Shown here: one piece after another, positions 36,517 to 46,272 of the stretch | Numbering within the stretch: the stretch's first letter is position 1 | How the letters are laid out: every line of letters starts with the position of its first letter | Assembly (NCBI GenBank): GCA_015903945.1 | Contig: JABMDL010000015.1 | Location: 57,151-121,150 of the forward strand | From: Nitrospira sp. | Lineage (GTDB): Bacteria > Nitrospirota > Nitrospiria > Nitrospirales > Nitrospiraceae | DNA length: 64,000 bases | Direction: 5' to 3' | Notes under the pieces: generated by a model | The model's input: the letters and a program-made list of their open reading frames with translations, nothing else | What the model was told of the DNA's origin: nothing | Databases searched by the model: none | Translations under genes and position numbers: made by a program

Positions 36517-36564
36517 GACGGCCACACCCCTTTATCCAGGGTTATGGCCGTCGTTCTTTCTTTC
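36517..36564. terminator. Bidirectional intrinsic terminator
   Basis: GACGGCCA at 36517-36524 pairs with TGGCCGTC at 36545-36552, extended by CCC/GGG near the loop. T-rich sequence follows on the plus strand (GTTCTTTCTTTC) and also on the minus strand (ACTTTTCTTG). It lies between the convergent Usp gene and the 26-aa peptide gene and could serve both. Confidence 0.8.
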
Positions 36565-36573
36565 GACCGCAGC

Positions 36574-36654
36574 CTAGGCGAATTTCTTATAGACGACCAG
36601 GCCACCGACCAGAAGTATAAGCATCACACCAATAAACGTCCCAAGCATATCCAT
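36574..36654 (-). CDS. 26-aa membrane peptide, paralogue of 34109
   Basis: Starts at 36654 with AAAAGGAG upstream. The peptide is one hydrophobic helix (FIGVMLILLVGGLVVY) with a basic KK tail. It shares the start MD.L..FIGVML and the GG.LV.YK core with the 25-aa peptide at 34109. A bidirectional terminator lies just after its stop. Function unknown. Confidence 0.72.
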   Translation of the reverse strand: MDMLGTFIGVMLILLVGGLVVYKKFA

Positions 36655-36862
36655 AAGATAACTCCTTTTGTTTGATGATGGCCTTCCCTGTACTTGTGTA
36701 GTGTGAGCAACTCTCATGCGCGTTCGTCGCGCGCCGGCAGCTCTACAAATAGGTCAGAATGAAGGGGTTTTTCAGATTGCCCGTGGAGGCGAACTTGACG
36801 AATGGGGAGAAGAGCCCCAAGGCTGTCCAGTTCTCTTGACAGCTTGAGGAGATCGGGACTGA

Positions 36863-37785
36863 CTATCCCAACCCCTCACGCCCATGAGCCGCGGTCAGAT
36901 CCTGGACCGGGCCAAGGGGGACGATGCCGGTGGGATTGATCTCGTGATGGGTGAGGTAATAGTGCCGCTTGATGTGATCGAAGTTCACGGTAGCGGCGAT
37001 GCCGTCGGTCTGATACAGATCTCTCAGATAGCCGAAGAGGTGCGGATAATCGACAATACGCCGGAGGTTGCATTTGAAATGGCCATGATACACGGCATCG
37101 AACCGGAGTCGGTCTCGACGAAGTCCGCACCGAAAAGATATCGCCGGGTCGCAAGACGCGCGTCGAGCTGATCCAGCGCCTCAAACAGCCGTAGGACCGC
37201 CCGTTCATAGGCCCGTTGCGATGTGGCGAATCCCGCGCGGTAGACTCCATCGTTCACGTTGTCGTAGATGAAGGTGTTGAGTTCATTGATCTCCTTGCGC
37301 AGCTTGCTCGGGCAGAGATCGAGCGCACTCTCCGTGAATCGATTGAACTCGCTGTTGAAGATGCGCATGAGGTCGTCATCGGAATTGGTAACGATGCGTT
37401 TGGTGAGGGTATCCCAAAGTACCGGAACAGTCACGCGTCCTCGATAGTGCGGGTCGGTGGCTCTGTAGGCCTCACTGAGAAAATGAAACCCGTTGATGGG
37501 GTCGAGTGAATGCCCACGGCCGTTGCGAAATGCCCAACCCTGTTCGTCGCGAATCGGGTCCACGACGGTCATGCCGATGACGCCTTCGAGCTGCTTGAGC
37601 TTCCGTACGATTATCGTGCGATGCGCCCAGGGGCAGGCCCACGAGACATACAAGTGATAGCGCCCGGCTCCCGCCGGATAGCCTGAACTGCCGTCCGCGG
37701 TGACCCACCCTCGAAACGCATCCGCTTGACGTGTGAACTCACCGGCAAGTGATTGCTCGTTGGGGAACTGCGCCCGGATTTCCAT
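36863..37785 (-). pseudogene. Glutathionyl-hydroquinone reductase (ECM4/YqjG), internal deletion
   Basis: The first frame (from 37785, with GGAGGAGGG upstream) carries the family motif SWACPWAHRTIIVRKLK with the catalytic Cys, DPIRDEQGWAF and FGADFVETD. There it loses the expected WRLF... segment and goes out of frame near 37105-37117. Another frame resumes with RFDAVYHGHFKCNLRRIVDYP and runs to 36863. The missing stretch is about 19 bases, not a homopolymer slip, so this is probably a true inactivating deletion. The intact enzyme reduces glutathionyl-hydroquinones. Confidence 0.85.
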
Positions 37786-38068
37786 AGCCAATCCCTCCTC
37801 CAGTGCGCCAGTATCGCATATCGGTGATCGGGTAATTAAGCGTGCCGGATTGGTCTGTCGCATTCCACCACAGACGAAATTCGATGCCGTGGCAAAAAGC
37901 TACGAAAGTCCCGATGCCCATCAGTAAAACCGCCGAAATAATGTGTCCTGCGAGGCACGTCACATGCTGAGGATACAGAGAAGGGGATGGTGTGCGCTGA
38001 TGACTGCACTGGAAGCCTGGAAAGCGGCGTTCACGGCCGGCATCTTGAAAAACCGCCACTCTAAAGCA

Positions 38069-39247
38069 ATGCCGGGACGTTGGTTGTTGTTGGGTGCCGC
38101 TGTGTGCGCGATCGTCGCAGGGCTGATGGCCTGTGAGGACAAGGCCCGCCAAGTCTCCCCTCCCGAACCGGCGTCCCCTCCCGCTCAGTCTGGGCATATT
38201 CGCCTAACTCCGGAAGAGTCAGCCAGAATGGCGCTCCAACTTGTGCCGGTCAGGCAGGGACAACTGCTCACTCATCGTGAGTTTCCCGCAACAGTCCAGG
38301 CTAATGAAAACGAATTGGCCGAAGTCACGACGCTGATCCGCGGCCGTGTCGTGAAGGTCGCGGTGGATGTCGGCCAGGATGTGAAAAAGGGCGCCTTGCT
38401 GGCCACGCTCCACAGCACGGATCTCGGCCTAGCGGAAGGGGATTACCTGAAAGCTGCGGCAAGGCTGCACGAGGCGGAACTGGCGCATGTGCGGGCCAAG
38501 GAGCTGTACGACAACAAAGCCGTGAGCCTGGCGGAGCTGCTGCGCCGTGAAGCCGTCATGAAGACCGCGCAGGCCGAAGCACGCGAGACGAAGAGTCGCT
38601 TGGAACTGCTGGGCGTGCCACAGGACGAAATCGAGCGACTGGATCGGGAACATACGATCAAGGCCGATGTGCCATTGCGCGCGCCATTCAACGGCAGGGT
38701 CATCATGCGCAATATTACGCGAGGTGAGGTAGTCGAAACGCACCAGAAGTTCTTCACGGTGGCGAATCTGAAGGATGTATGGGTGGTCGGCAATGTGCCG
38801 GAGAAGGATGTGCAGTTCATCCGCAAGGAGCAAAAAGTCGATGTCCTCTTGGCCGCCTATCCTCACGCCATCTTTCAAGGAACGATCACCTATGTCGGGG
38901 ACGTGCTCGATCCTGCCACCCGCACGATGCGTCTGCGGGTGACGGTGCCGAATCCTGACCGGCTGTTAAAGCCGGAGATGTTCGCCATCATCCGTCTCTA
39001 CACGCCGTCAAATCCGGAAGAACTGAGCCTGCCGCTCGAGGCCGTCCAGAACGGCCCGGCCGGCAAGATGGTATTCGTGCAGCGCGGAACGGGCGAATTC
39101 GAGGCGCGGACCGTCAAGCTGGGGTCCGAACAAGGAGACGTCGTGCAGGTGCTGGACGGCGTGAGCGCTGGCGAGTTGGTCGTGACAAAGGGGTCCTTCG
39201 CTCTCAAATCCGAGACGGAACGGCACAAGATCGAGCCCACGCCATGA
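38069..39247 (+). CDS. RND efflux periplasmic adaptor (CzcB/CusB type)
   Basis: Membrane fusion protein linking the RND pump to an outer-membrane channel. From ATG 38069 the N-terminus is a lipoprotein signal (WLLLGAAVCAIVAGLMAC). ATGs further upstream (38000) or GTG 37943 would put ~23-42 residues before it. The barrel-sandwich region holds GRVVKVAVDVGQDVKKGALLATLHS, with a long helical hairpin and ADVPLRAPFNGRV. It overlaps the pump gene by four bases. Metal specificity cannot be read from sequence. Confidence 0.9.
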   Translation: MPGRWLLLGAAVCAIVAGLMACEDKARQVSPPEPASPPAQSGHIRLTPEESARMALQLVPVRQGQLLTHREFPATVQANENELAEVTTLIRGRVVKVAVDVGQDVKKGALLATLHSTDLGLAEGDYLKAAARLHEAELAHVRAKELYDNKAVSLAELLRREAVMKTAQAEARETKSRLELLGVPQDEIERLDREHTIKADVPLRAPFNGRVIMRNITRGEVVETHQKFFTVANLKDVWVVGNVPEKDVQFIRKEQKVDVLLAAYPHAIFQGTITYVGDVLDPATRTMRLRVTVPNPDRLLKPEMFAIIRLYTPSNPEELSLPLEAVQNGPAGKMVFVQRGTGEFEARTVKLGSEQGDVVQVLDGVSAGELVVTKGSFALKSETERHKIEPTP

Positions 39248-42200
39248 TCGCTTCTCTACTGGAATTTTCGCTGCGGCAACGGATTCTGGTCATCGGCCTG
39301 GCGTGCCTCTTGTCCGTCGCCGGCCTCTTCGCCTTTCAGTCCATTCCGATCGACGCCTACCCCGACGTGACGAACATCCAAGTACAGGTACTGACCGAGG
39401 CGCCGGGGCTCTCGCCGGTTGAAGTCGAGCGGTTCATCACCTATCCGCTTGAACTTCAGCTAACGGGCCTGCCCGGGCTGGCGGAGATCCGCTCCCTCTC
39501 CAAATTTGCGCTCTCGCAGATCACGGTCGTTTTTGAAGACGATGTGGATGTGTATTTCGCCCGCCAGTTGGTGCTTGAGCGGATCATGGCGGCGAAGGAG
39601 CGGCTCCCGGGTGGACTAGAACCGGTGATGGCGCCGGTCACCACGGGGCTAGGGGAGGTGTATCACTATTACCTCGAAGGGCCCCATGCGACGGCGACCG
39701 ATCCGAAGATCGTCGAGACGGAGTTGACGGAGCAGCGCACCCTTCAAGATTGGGTCCTGCGGCCGCTGATCAAGCGTGTGCCGGGCGTCATCGACGTGAA
39801 CGGAATGGGCGGATTTGTGAAGCAGTATCAGGTTCTGGTCGATCCGGCCAAGCTGCGCAAGTTCGACTTGACGCTCCACCAGATCTACGATGCGGTGGTG
39901 AACAACAACGCCAACGTCGGCGGCAACGTGTTGGAGCGCCATGCCGAACGCTCGATCGTCCGGGGAATTGGGCTGATCAAGACCGTGGGCGACATCGAGT
40001 CCATCATCGTGAAGGAAGTTGGCGGCACGCCGGTGTTCGTGCGGGACGTCGCCGAAGTCCGCATCGGCCACGCCGTTCGCCACGGAGCAGTGGTGCTCAA
40101 TGGCGAGCGGGAGGTCGTGATCGGAACGGTCCTCATGCTTCGCGGCGGCAATGCCCGCCAGGTGGTCGAGGCGGTTAAGGACCAGGTGGAGGAGCTTCAA
40201 CAGAGCAACATCCTTCCGGCGGGGACGAGACTGGTGCCGTTCTACGACCGCATCGAGCTGGTGAACGCCGCTATTCACACGGTGCGCGATGCGTTGATCG
40301 AAGGGATCGTACTGGTGGTCTTCGTCTTCTTTTTCTTCCTGGGCCATGTCCGCAGCGCCGTCGTTGTCACGGTGACGCTGCTCGTCACTCCCCTCGTGAC
40401 CTTCATCCTCATGGAACGGTTCGGGCTGTCGGCCAACTTGATGACGCTCGGCGGGCTGGCCATTGCCATCGGCGAGATTGCGGACGGGTCGCTCGTCGTC
40501 GTGGAAAACGTCTACCGCCATCTCGCGGCGAACAACGGCGGCGCAGAGAAGGGCAAACTGGAGGTGATTCTGCGCGCCACCAAAGAAGTTGGCCGGCCGA
40601 TCCTCTTCGGAATTTTAATCATCAGCGTCGTCTTCTTGCCGCTCATGACGCTGCAAGGGATGGAAGGGAAGATGTTCGCCCCGCTGGCCTACACGCTGGT
40701 GATCGCGCTCCTGGCCTCGGTTGTGATCACACTGACCCTGTCGCCCGTGTTGGCGTCGCTGGTTTTGCGCGGAGACCATCCGGGGGAAACGCGCGTGACG
40801 CTCTGGATGAAGCAGCGCTACCTGCCGGTGCTGCGATGGGCTCTCCGGCACCGGGGCCTCGTCCTGACCAGTTCAACGGCCATCGTGCTGTGCAGCCTCG
40901 TCTTGGTGCCGTTCGTGGGGCGTGAATTCATTCCGCTCCTTGAGGAAGGGGCCCTGACGCCACAAGTCGTGCGGCTGCCGAGCGTCTCTCTGGCCGAGTC
41001 CATCGAATTGGAGAAGCAAACCCAGCGGGTCATGATGGAATTTCCCGAAGTGAATACGGCTGTGAGCCGGATCGGGCGGGCCGAAATTCCTTACCATCCG
41101 GAAGACCTGTATGAGAGCGACCCGATCGTGTCATTGCACGACCGGAGTACCTGGACGACGGCGAAGACTCAAGCAGGTTTGACCGATGCCATCCGCCGCA
41201 AGCTGGCGGAGATTCCGGGCATCTCCGTCCTCATGAGCCAGCCGATCCAGGAACGGGTGGACGAACTGATTTCCGGCATCAGGACGCAATGCGCCATCAA
41301 ACTGTTCGGGGACGATCTGGACGTGCTCCGTGACAAGGCGAAGGAGATCGCCGATTTGATCCAACAGATCGACGGCGTCAAAGACATCAAGGTCGAACAG
41401 GTCGCCGGACAACCCTATCTGATCATCGACATCGACCGGCAAAAGATCGCCCGGTTTGGCATCAACGTGGCCGACGTGCAGGAGATCATCACCACCGCGA
41501 TCGGCGGACAAGCGGCGACGCAGGTCTATGAAGGCGAGCGACGGTTTCAGCTCACCCTGCGATTTCCGGAGCCCTACCGGAACAGCGTCGGCGCCATCGG
41601 CGAGATCCGCGTGAAGTCCGCGTCCGGCGCGCTCATTCCCATGAGCGACCTGGCGAGGATCGAGATGCGCGAGGGGCCGGCCCGCATCAGCCGCGAGCAG
41701 GTGAAACGCCGCATCTACGTCGGCTTCAACGTCGTGGGCCGGGACATCGGCGGCGTCGTCGACGAAGGGCGGAAGAAATTGGCGGCGCAGATCCATCTGC
41801 CGGAGGGCTACACGGTCGTCTGGGGCGGCGCGTTCGAAAACATGGAGCGGGCCAACAAGCGGCTGATGATCGTCGTGCCGGTGACTTTGGGGTTGGTGTT
41901 CTTTCTTCTCTTCTGGGCGTTCCATTCGCTGCGGTACGCGACCCTGATCATCCTCAATCTGCCGTTCGCGTTGATCGGAGGCGTCGTGTCGCTGTGGTTG
42001 AGCGGACAGTACCTGAGCGTGCCGGCCTCCATCGGCTTCATCGAGCTGTTTGGCCTCGCGGTCGGAAACGGGATCGTGCTCGTGTCCTATATCAATCAGC
42101 TGCGCCATGAAGGGATGGCCTCGGACGAGGCGATCGTCACCGGCTGCAGCCTGCGGCTTCGGCCGGTCGTGATGACCATGATGACCACGCTGGTCGGTCT

Positions 42201-42375
42201 CTTGCCGCTGGTGCTGGCGCAGGGGATCGGCGCCGAAGTGCAGCGGCCGCTGGCCACCGTCGTCATCGGCGGACTTTTCAGCTCGACGGCGTTGACGCTG
42301 GTCGTGCTGCCGGTTCTCTATCGATGGCTGGCCGAACGGGAGGCGGGGAAGGAATATGCGCCGGAATGGGTGTGA
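39244..42375 (+). CDS. Heavy-metal RND efflux pump (CzcA/CusA type)
   Basis: A 1043-aa inner-membrane proton-driven pump with twelve predicted spans. It starts IASLLEFSLRQRILVIGLAC and has PIDAYPDVTNIQVQVLTEAPG, the HME-RND signature. The membrane proton-relay region reads GGLAIAIGEIADGSLVVVEN. Typical of metal exporters (Co/Zn/Cd/Ni or Cu/Ag); the Asp-containing relay does not settle which. No outer-membrane channel gene is adjacent in this window. Confidence 0.93.
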   Translation: MIASLLEFSLRQRILVIGLACLLSVAGLFAFQSIPIDAYPDVTNIQVQVLTEAPGLSPVEVERFITYPLELQLTGLPGLAEIRSLSKFALSQITVVFEDDVDVYFARQLVLERIMAAKERLPGGLEPVMAPVTTGLGEVYHYYLEGPHATATDPKIVETELTEQRTLQDWVLRPLIKRVPGVIDVNGMGGFVKQYQVLVDPAKLRKFDLTLHQIYDAVVNNNANVGGNVLERHAERSIVRGIGLIKTVGDIESIIVKEVGGTPVFVRDVAEVRIGHAVRHGAVVLNGEREVVIGTVLMLRGGNARQVVEAVKDQVEELQQSNILPAGTRLVPFYDRIELVNAAIHTVRDALIEGIVLVVFVFFFFLGHVRSAVVVTVTLLVTPLVTFILMERFGLSANLMTLGGLAIAIGEIADGSLVVVENVYRHLAANNGGAEKGKLEVILRATKEVGRPILFGILIISVVFLPLMTLQGMEGKMFAPLAYTLVIALLASVVITLTLSPVLASLVLRGDHPGETRVTLWMKQRYLPVLRWALRHRGLVLTSSTAIVLCSLVLVPFVGREFIPLLEEGALTPQVVRLPSVSLAESIELEKQTQRVMMEFPEVNTAVSRIGRAEIPYHPEDLYESDPIVSLHDRSTWTTAKTQAGLTDAIRRKLAEIPGISVLMSQPIQERVDELISGIRTQCAIKLFGDDLDVLRDKAKEIADLIQQIDGVKDIKVEQVAGQPYLIIDIDRQKIARFGINVADVQEIITTAIGGQAATQVYEGERRFQLTLRFPEPYRNSVGAIGEIRVKSASGALIPMSDLARIEMREGPARISREQVKRRIYVGFNVVGRDIGGVVDEGRKKLAAQIHLPEGYTVVWGGAFENMERANKRLMIVVPVTLGLVFFLLFWAFHSLRYATLIILNLPFALIGGVVSLWLSGQYLSVPASIGFIELFGLAVGNGIVLVSYINQLRHEGMASDEAIVTGCSLRLRPVVMTMMTTLVGLLPLVLAQGIGAEVQRPLATVVIGGLFSSTALTLVVLPVLYRWLAEREAGKEYAPEWV

Positions 42376-42751
42376 GGAGGGGCAGCGCGAACGGGCAGGG
42401 GAACCTGTCATCAACGGCACAATGCGTCGATGATGTGTTGACCCATCGAACCGGTATGTTGGCGCTGCGTGCTCCTATGATGCTGCGCCGGGATGGCGCA
42501 ATGTCGTCGCACGCTGATGGTTATGCTGGTGAGCATGGGATCGCTGTGCCGCCGCTGACGGGTTCCCCTGCCCGTCTGCGCGAGAAAGTGAAAGAAAAGA
42601 AGAGCTGAGGCCCCACATCGGAATGTGCTCCCTCGATACGCGCGGTCAGGGATCGATGACACCGCTCTTTTTAGTGGGGGAAGGGGAGAGAAGAGGCAAT
42701 GCAGTATGAGAGGGTGTTTGTTGTGCGTAACCACATGGAGGTGACAGGCTT
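42376..42751. other. Intergenic stretch, no convincing gene
   Basis: About 375 bases between the RND pump and the macro-domain gene. An ORF of ~94 codons crosses part of it but looks like random sequence and overlaps the pump's 3' end. No clear hairpin terminator was found. Confidence 0.5.
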
Positions 42752-43237
42752 ATGTTGAAGGAAGTCACAGGAGACATTTTGTTGACCAAGGCCGCGGCGG
42801 TGGCGCACGGGATTGCGCCCAACGACAATTTCGCCAGCGGGCTGGCGTTGTCGCTCCGGGAACAATGGCCGGCGATGTACAAGGATTTCCGGCACTATTG
42901 CCAGACCTTTACGCCGAAACCCGGTGAATTGTGGACCTGGGCTGGCGTCGGCGGCACGCGCATCGTCAATCTGTTTACCCAAGAGCCGCCGCCAGGCCAC
43001 GGAGCCAGGCCCGGCAAGGCCACGATCGAAAACGTCAATCACTGTCTCAAAGCGCTGGCCAAGGTCATCGAAACCGAGAAGGTCAAGAGCGTCGCGCTGC
43101 CTCGCTTGGCCACCGGGGTGGGCGGGCTGAAGTGGGAAGACGTGAAGCCGTTGATTGAGAAACACCTCGGCCACCTGCCCATTCCGGTCTATGTGTACAC
43201 GACCTTCCGGTCCGGTGTGCAGGCGAAGGAAGAGTAG
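42752..43237 (+). CDS. Macro domain protein
   Basis: A 161-aa single macro domain: MLKEVTGDILLTKAAAVAHGIAPND at the N-terminus and LPRLATGVGGLKWEDVKPLIEKHL in the ligand-binding loop. Macro domains bind or hydrolyse ADP-ribose and related metabolites. It starts a run with an M20 amidohydrolase, a double GNAT/cNMP protein and an RNA methyltransferase. That association is not one I recognise. Confidence 0.9.
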   Translation: MLKEVTGDILLTKAAAVAHGIAPNDNFASGLALSLREQWPAMYKDFRHYCQTFTPKPGELWTWAGVGGTRIVNLFTQEPPPGHGARPGKATIENVNHCLKALAKVIETEKVKSVALPRLATGVGGLKWEDVKPLIEKHLGHLPIPVYVYTTFRSGVQAKEE

Positions 43238-43276
43238 GAGGCTCACAAGACTTCAGGGAGGCAAAGGGGGAATCGC

Positions 43277-44458
43277 ATGGCACTGATCCGGCAAGATGTG
43301 TACGACCGAATTGTCTCGGTGCGGCGATGGCTGCATCGATATCCGGAGCTGAGCGGCAGGGAAACCAACACCGCCGCCGTCATCGCCGATTTTCTCCAAG
43401 GTATTGGCGTGCCGTATCGCGCCAGCGTCGCCGGCACCGGCGTGGTGGCGGATATTCCCGGAACGGCGGGAGTGCCCTGCGTCGTGCTACGGGCGGACAC
43501 AGACGCCTTGCCGATCCACGAAGAGACCGGCCTCGAATTCGCCTCCGTACATGCCGGCGTGATGCATGCCTGCGGCCACGACGGCCACACCGCGATGCTG
43601 CTCGGCGCGGCGGCGCTCTTGTCGGAGGAGAAAGATCTGCCGGCGCCCGTACGGTTGATTTTCCAGCCGGCGGAGGAAAAGGGCACCGGCGCGCAAGCGA
43701 TGATCCAGGCCGGCGCGTTGGACGGCGCCGGCCTGATCTTCGGCGGTCATCTCGACCGCCACTATCAGCCGGGGGCGATTGTGGTCGCGGAAGGGGCGGT
43801 CAATGCCTCGTCGGATAATTTCACGATCGAGATTATCGGGCAGGGTGCGCACGGCGCTCGTCCGCACGAAAGCATCGACGCGGTCGTAGTCGGGAGCCTC
43901 ATGATTATGGCGCTGCAAACCATCGTCTCGCGCGAGATCGATCCGGCCCGGCCGTCGGTCGTCTCTGTTGGACAATTTCAGGCGGGGACAGCTCCCAATG
44001 TCATTGCCGGTCAGGCTAAACTGAGCGGTACCGTGCGGGCCCAGGACGCGTCCGTGCGTCGGCAGCTGCTGTCCTCGATCCGCCGCATCGCCGAGTCAAT
44101 CGCCCAACTGCATGGGGCGAAGATCCACGTCACGGTGACCGAGGGCACGCCGCCGCTGATCAATCCGCCGGACATGGCCGACTTGGCGCGCCGCGCCGCC
44201 GTGGAAGCGGTCGGGGAGGCCAACGTCTTGCCGCTCAAGACGGCAAACATGGGCGCGGAGGATTTCAGTTACTACATGGAACACATCCCGGGGGCCTACG
44301 TCCGGTTCGGTGGGCAGGTACCGGGCAAGGAGGGATTCCCCGCCCATTCGAGTAAGTTTGATTTCGACGAGGAGGCGCTGGCCGTGGGCGCGGCGTACTA
44401 TCAAGCCGTCGCCAAGATTGCCGGCCAACGGTTGCGCGATCGGCAGGGCCGCTCCTGA
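43277..44458 (+). CDS. M20 family amidohydrolase
   Basis: A 393-aa metal-dependent hydrolase of the IAA-amino acid/hippurate hydrolase group. Metal-ligand motif HACGHDGHTAM lies at residues 97-107, PAEEKGTGAQAMIQAGAL follows, and the dimerisation domain is at the centre. Likely removes an acyl group from an N-acyl amino acid. The following gene is an acyltransferase-like protein, so the pair could work on the same acyl-amide class (inference). Confidence 0.92.
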   Translation: MALIRQDVYDRIVSVRRWLHRYPELSGRETNTAAVIADFLQGIGVPYRASVAGTGVVADIPGTAGVPCVVLRADTDALPIHEETGLEFASVHAGVMHACGHDGHTAMLLGAAALLSEEKDLPAPVRLIFQPAEEKGTGAQAMIQAGALDGAGLIFGGHLDRHYQPGAIVVAEGAVNASSDNFTIEIIGQGAHGARPHESIDAVVVGSLMIMALQTIVSREIDPARPSVVSVGQFQAGTAPNVIAGQAKLSGTVRAQDASVRRQLLSSIRRIAESIAQLHGAKIHVTVTEGTPPLINPPDMADLARRAAVEAVGEANVLPLKTANMGAEDFSYYMEHIPGAYVRFGGQVPGKEGFPAHSSKFDFDEEALAVGAAYYQAVAKIAGQRLRDRQGRS

Positions 44459-44475
44459 CCGTACACGAGGCCATC

Positions 44476-46068
44476 ATGATTCGAGTCCGAGAAGCCCGCG
44501 AGGAAGACGTCGGCCAGATCCGTGAGATCTTTCTGGCCGTCTACGGCACCGATTATCCGCACCGAGAGCTCTACGATGAATTGTGGCTCAAGCGGTCCGT
44601 CTTCACGGACGATGCGCTTATTCTCGTGGCCGAAGACACCGAGTCCGGACGGGTGGTGGGAACGGCGTCCGTCCTCTTCGACTTCGGTGCCCATTCCGAT
44701 CTCGTCGGCGAGTTCGGCCGGCTCGCCGTCCATCCGGACTATCGACGCCTGCAGGTCGGCAATCTGCTCATGGAGAAACGCCTCGAGGCCATACAGAATC
44801 GGCTGCACGTCGGGCTGGTGGTGGCGCGCACCGTGCATCCCTACGCCCAACGGATCAGTTTGTCCCATGGATTTATCGCGACCGGCTTTCTGCCGTTGAA
44901 ACATACGTTTCACCATCGTGAGAGTTTCGCGCTGCTCGCTCGGTATTTCGGCGATGCCCTGGCCTTACGCCGCAACAACCCCCGGATCATTCCCGAAGCC
45001 TATTCCCTGGCCGGCTGCGTCATGAGTCAACCCCCGCTCACGCCTGATTTCATCGTCGACGAAGACTCGGCGCCGTATCCCTCCGGAGGCGACTACACCA
45101 TTGAGCAACTGCAGGCCGAAGGCTATCCCGCCTTGCTGCGCATCGAGCGGGGGCGCGTGCGCAATCGGGAGGTCTTCGGACCCATCCGGCTGGACTATGG
45201 TTTCTTCAAGCTCCAGGCGCGTCAGACCAGCTATTTTCTGGCGCGCAGCGGCGGGCAGATCGTCGGCGCCGTCGGCTACACCATGGATCCGGTCGAACGC
45301 ACCGTGCGGGTATTTGAATTGATCTCCTTGGCCGACGACGTCGTGCGGTTTCTCTTGGCCGAATTGGAACGGAAGTGCCGGGAGGAACTGGGCATCGACT
45401 ATATCGAGATCGATGTCAGCGCCTATGCGCCCCGCATGCAGCGCACACTGCTCGAATTGAATTTCCTCCCTGTCGCCTATGTGCCGGCCATGGTGTTCTA
45501 TCAGGTGGAGCGGCTCGACATCGTCAAGATGGTGCGGCTGAACAAGCTGCAAGAGTTGGGCACGCTCGGCCTGACGGAGCCGGTGCAAGCCGTCGCGGAC
45601 ATCGTCATGCGGGGTTTTTCCACGTGCGTCATCGCTCCGCGCATGGCCCAGGCGATCAAGGAGATGCCGCTGTTCTACGGCATGAACAGCGAGCAGGCGG
45701 GGAGGTTGGCCGGCGCCTGCAGCGTGCGGGAGATCGAGGACGGGAAGCGGCTCTTCTCCCAGCATGAGCCAGCCGACCGGCTGTATTTGGTGCTCCAGGG
45801 CCAGGTAGCCATCACCGGCGGCAGCCCACCGGCGCCGATCGGCACGGTCCGTGCCGGCGAAACCTGCGGCGAAGTCTCGCTGCTCTCCGCGAGACCCCAT
45901 TCCGCCACCGCCACAACCGACGGGCCGGTCGAAGCGGCCGAGCTGTTGCAGCGCGACCTGGCCGATCTGATTCGACGCCGACCCGACATCGGCGTCATCA
46001 TCTACCGCAATCTGGCGGTCGGACTCGGAGACAAGCTCGCACGCGCCGCCGGTGAACGCGCGCGCTGA
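44476..46068 (+). CDS. Double GNAT-like protein with C-terminal cNMP-binding domain
   Basis: A 530-aa protein. Residues ~1-150 are a GNAT fold (MIRVREAREEDVGQIREIF, GEFGRLAVHPDYRRLQVGNLLM). Residues ~230-350 look like a second, diverged GNAT half (YFLARSGGQIVGAVGYTMD...IDYIEIDVSAYAPRMQRTLLELNF). The C-terminal ~130 residues are a cyclic-nucleotide-binding fold (EIEDGKRLFSQHEPADRLYLVLQGQVAI, AGETCGEVSLLSARPHSATA). The architecture suggests an acyltransferase gated by a nucleotide. No DNA-binding helix-turn-helix was seen, so it is not a Crp-type regulator. Confidence 0.85.
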   Translation: MIRVREAREEDVGQIREIFLAVYGTDYPHRELYDELWLKRSVFTDDALILVAEDTESGRVVGTASVLFDFGAHSDLVGEFGRLAVHPDYRRLQVGNLLMEKRLEAIQNRLHVGLVVARTVHPYAQRISLSHGFIATGFLPLKHTFHHRESFALLARYFGDALALRRNNPRIIPEAYSLAGCVMSQPPLTPDFIVDEDSAPYPSGGDYTIEQLQAEGYPALLRIERGRVRNREVFGPIRLDYGFFKLQARQTSYFLARSGGQIVGAVGYTMDPVERTVRVFELISLADDVVRFLLAELERKCREELGIDYIEIDVSAYAPRMQRTLLELNFLPVAYVPAMVFYQVERLDIVKMVRLNKLQELGTLGLTEPVQAVADIVMRGFSTCVIAPRMAQAIKEMPLFYGMNSEQAGRLAGACSVREIEDGKRLFSQHEPADRLYLVLQGQVAITGGSPPAPIGTVRAGETCGEVSLLSARPHSATATTDGPVEAAELLQRDLADLIRRRPDIGVIIYRNLAVGLGDKLARAAGERAR

Positions 46069-46272
46069 TTGCGGCGGATCACAGCGTCAATGAGCAGGCC
46101 GCAGGGTGGCCTGGCGCGCCGGATTCCGGCACGCGGCTTCAGTTCACCGGACATTCCCATCGCGTGCAGCCGAAGGTGACGTTGTCACGGATGGCGCGTG
46201 GAGGCTGGTGCGAGGCAGAGGGGGTGAGAAACGTGGAGGAGAAAGCGTATAGTCCCGGAGGGACAACAGGGG

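Noticed and set aside
41131-42420. 429-codon minus-strand open frame
   Set aside because: Fully antisense to the RND pump gene; Asp/His/Arg-rich composition typical of a shadow frame.
42324-42608. 94-codon plus-strand open frame after the RND pump
   Set aside because: Overlaps the pump gene, no signal, no family pattern, no good ribosome site.
46176-46188. GTGAC-GTT-GTCAC palindrome as a possible Crp-type operator
   Set aside because: Spacing is three bases, not the six expected for Crp/FNR half-sites, and the nearby cNMP protein has no DNA-binding domain.
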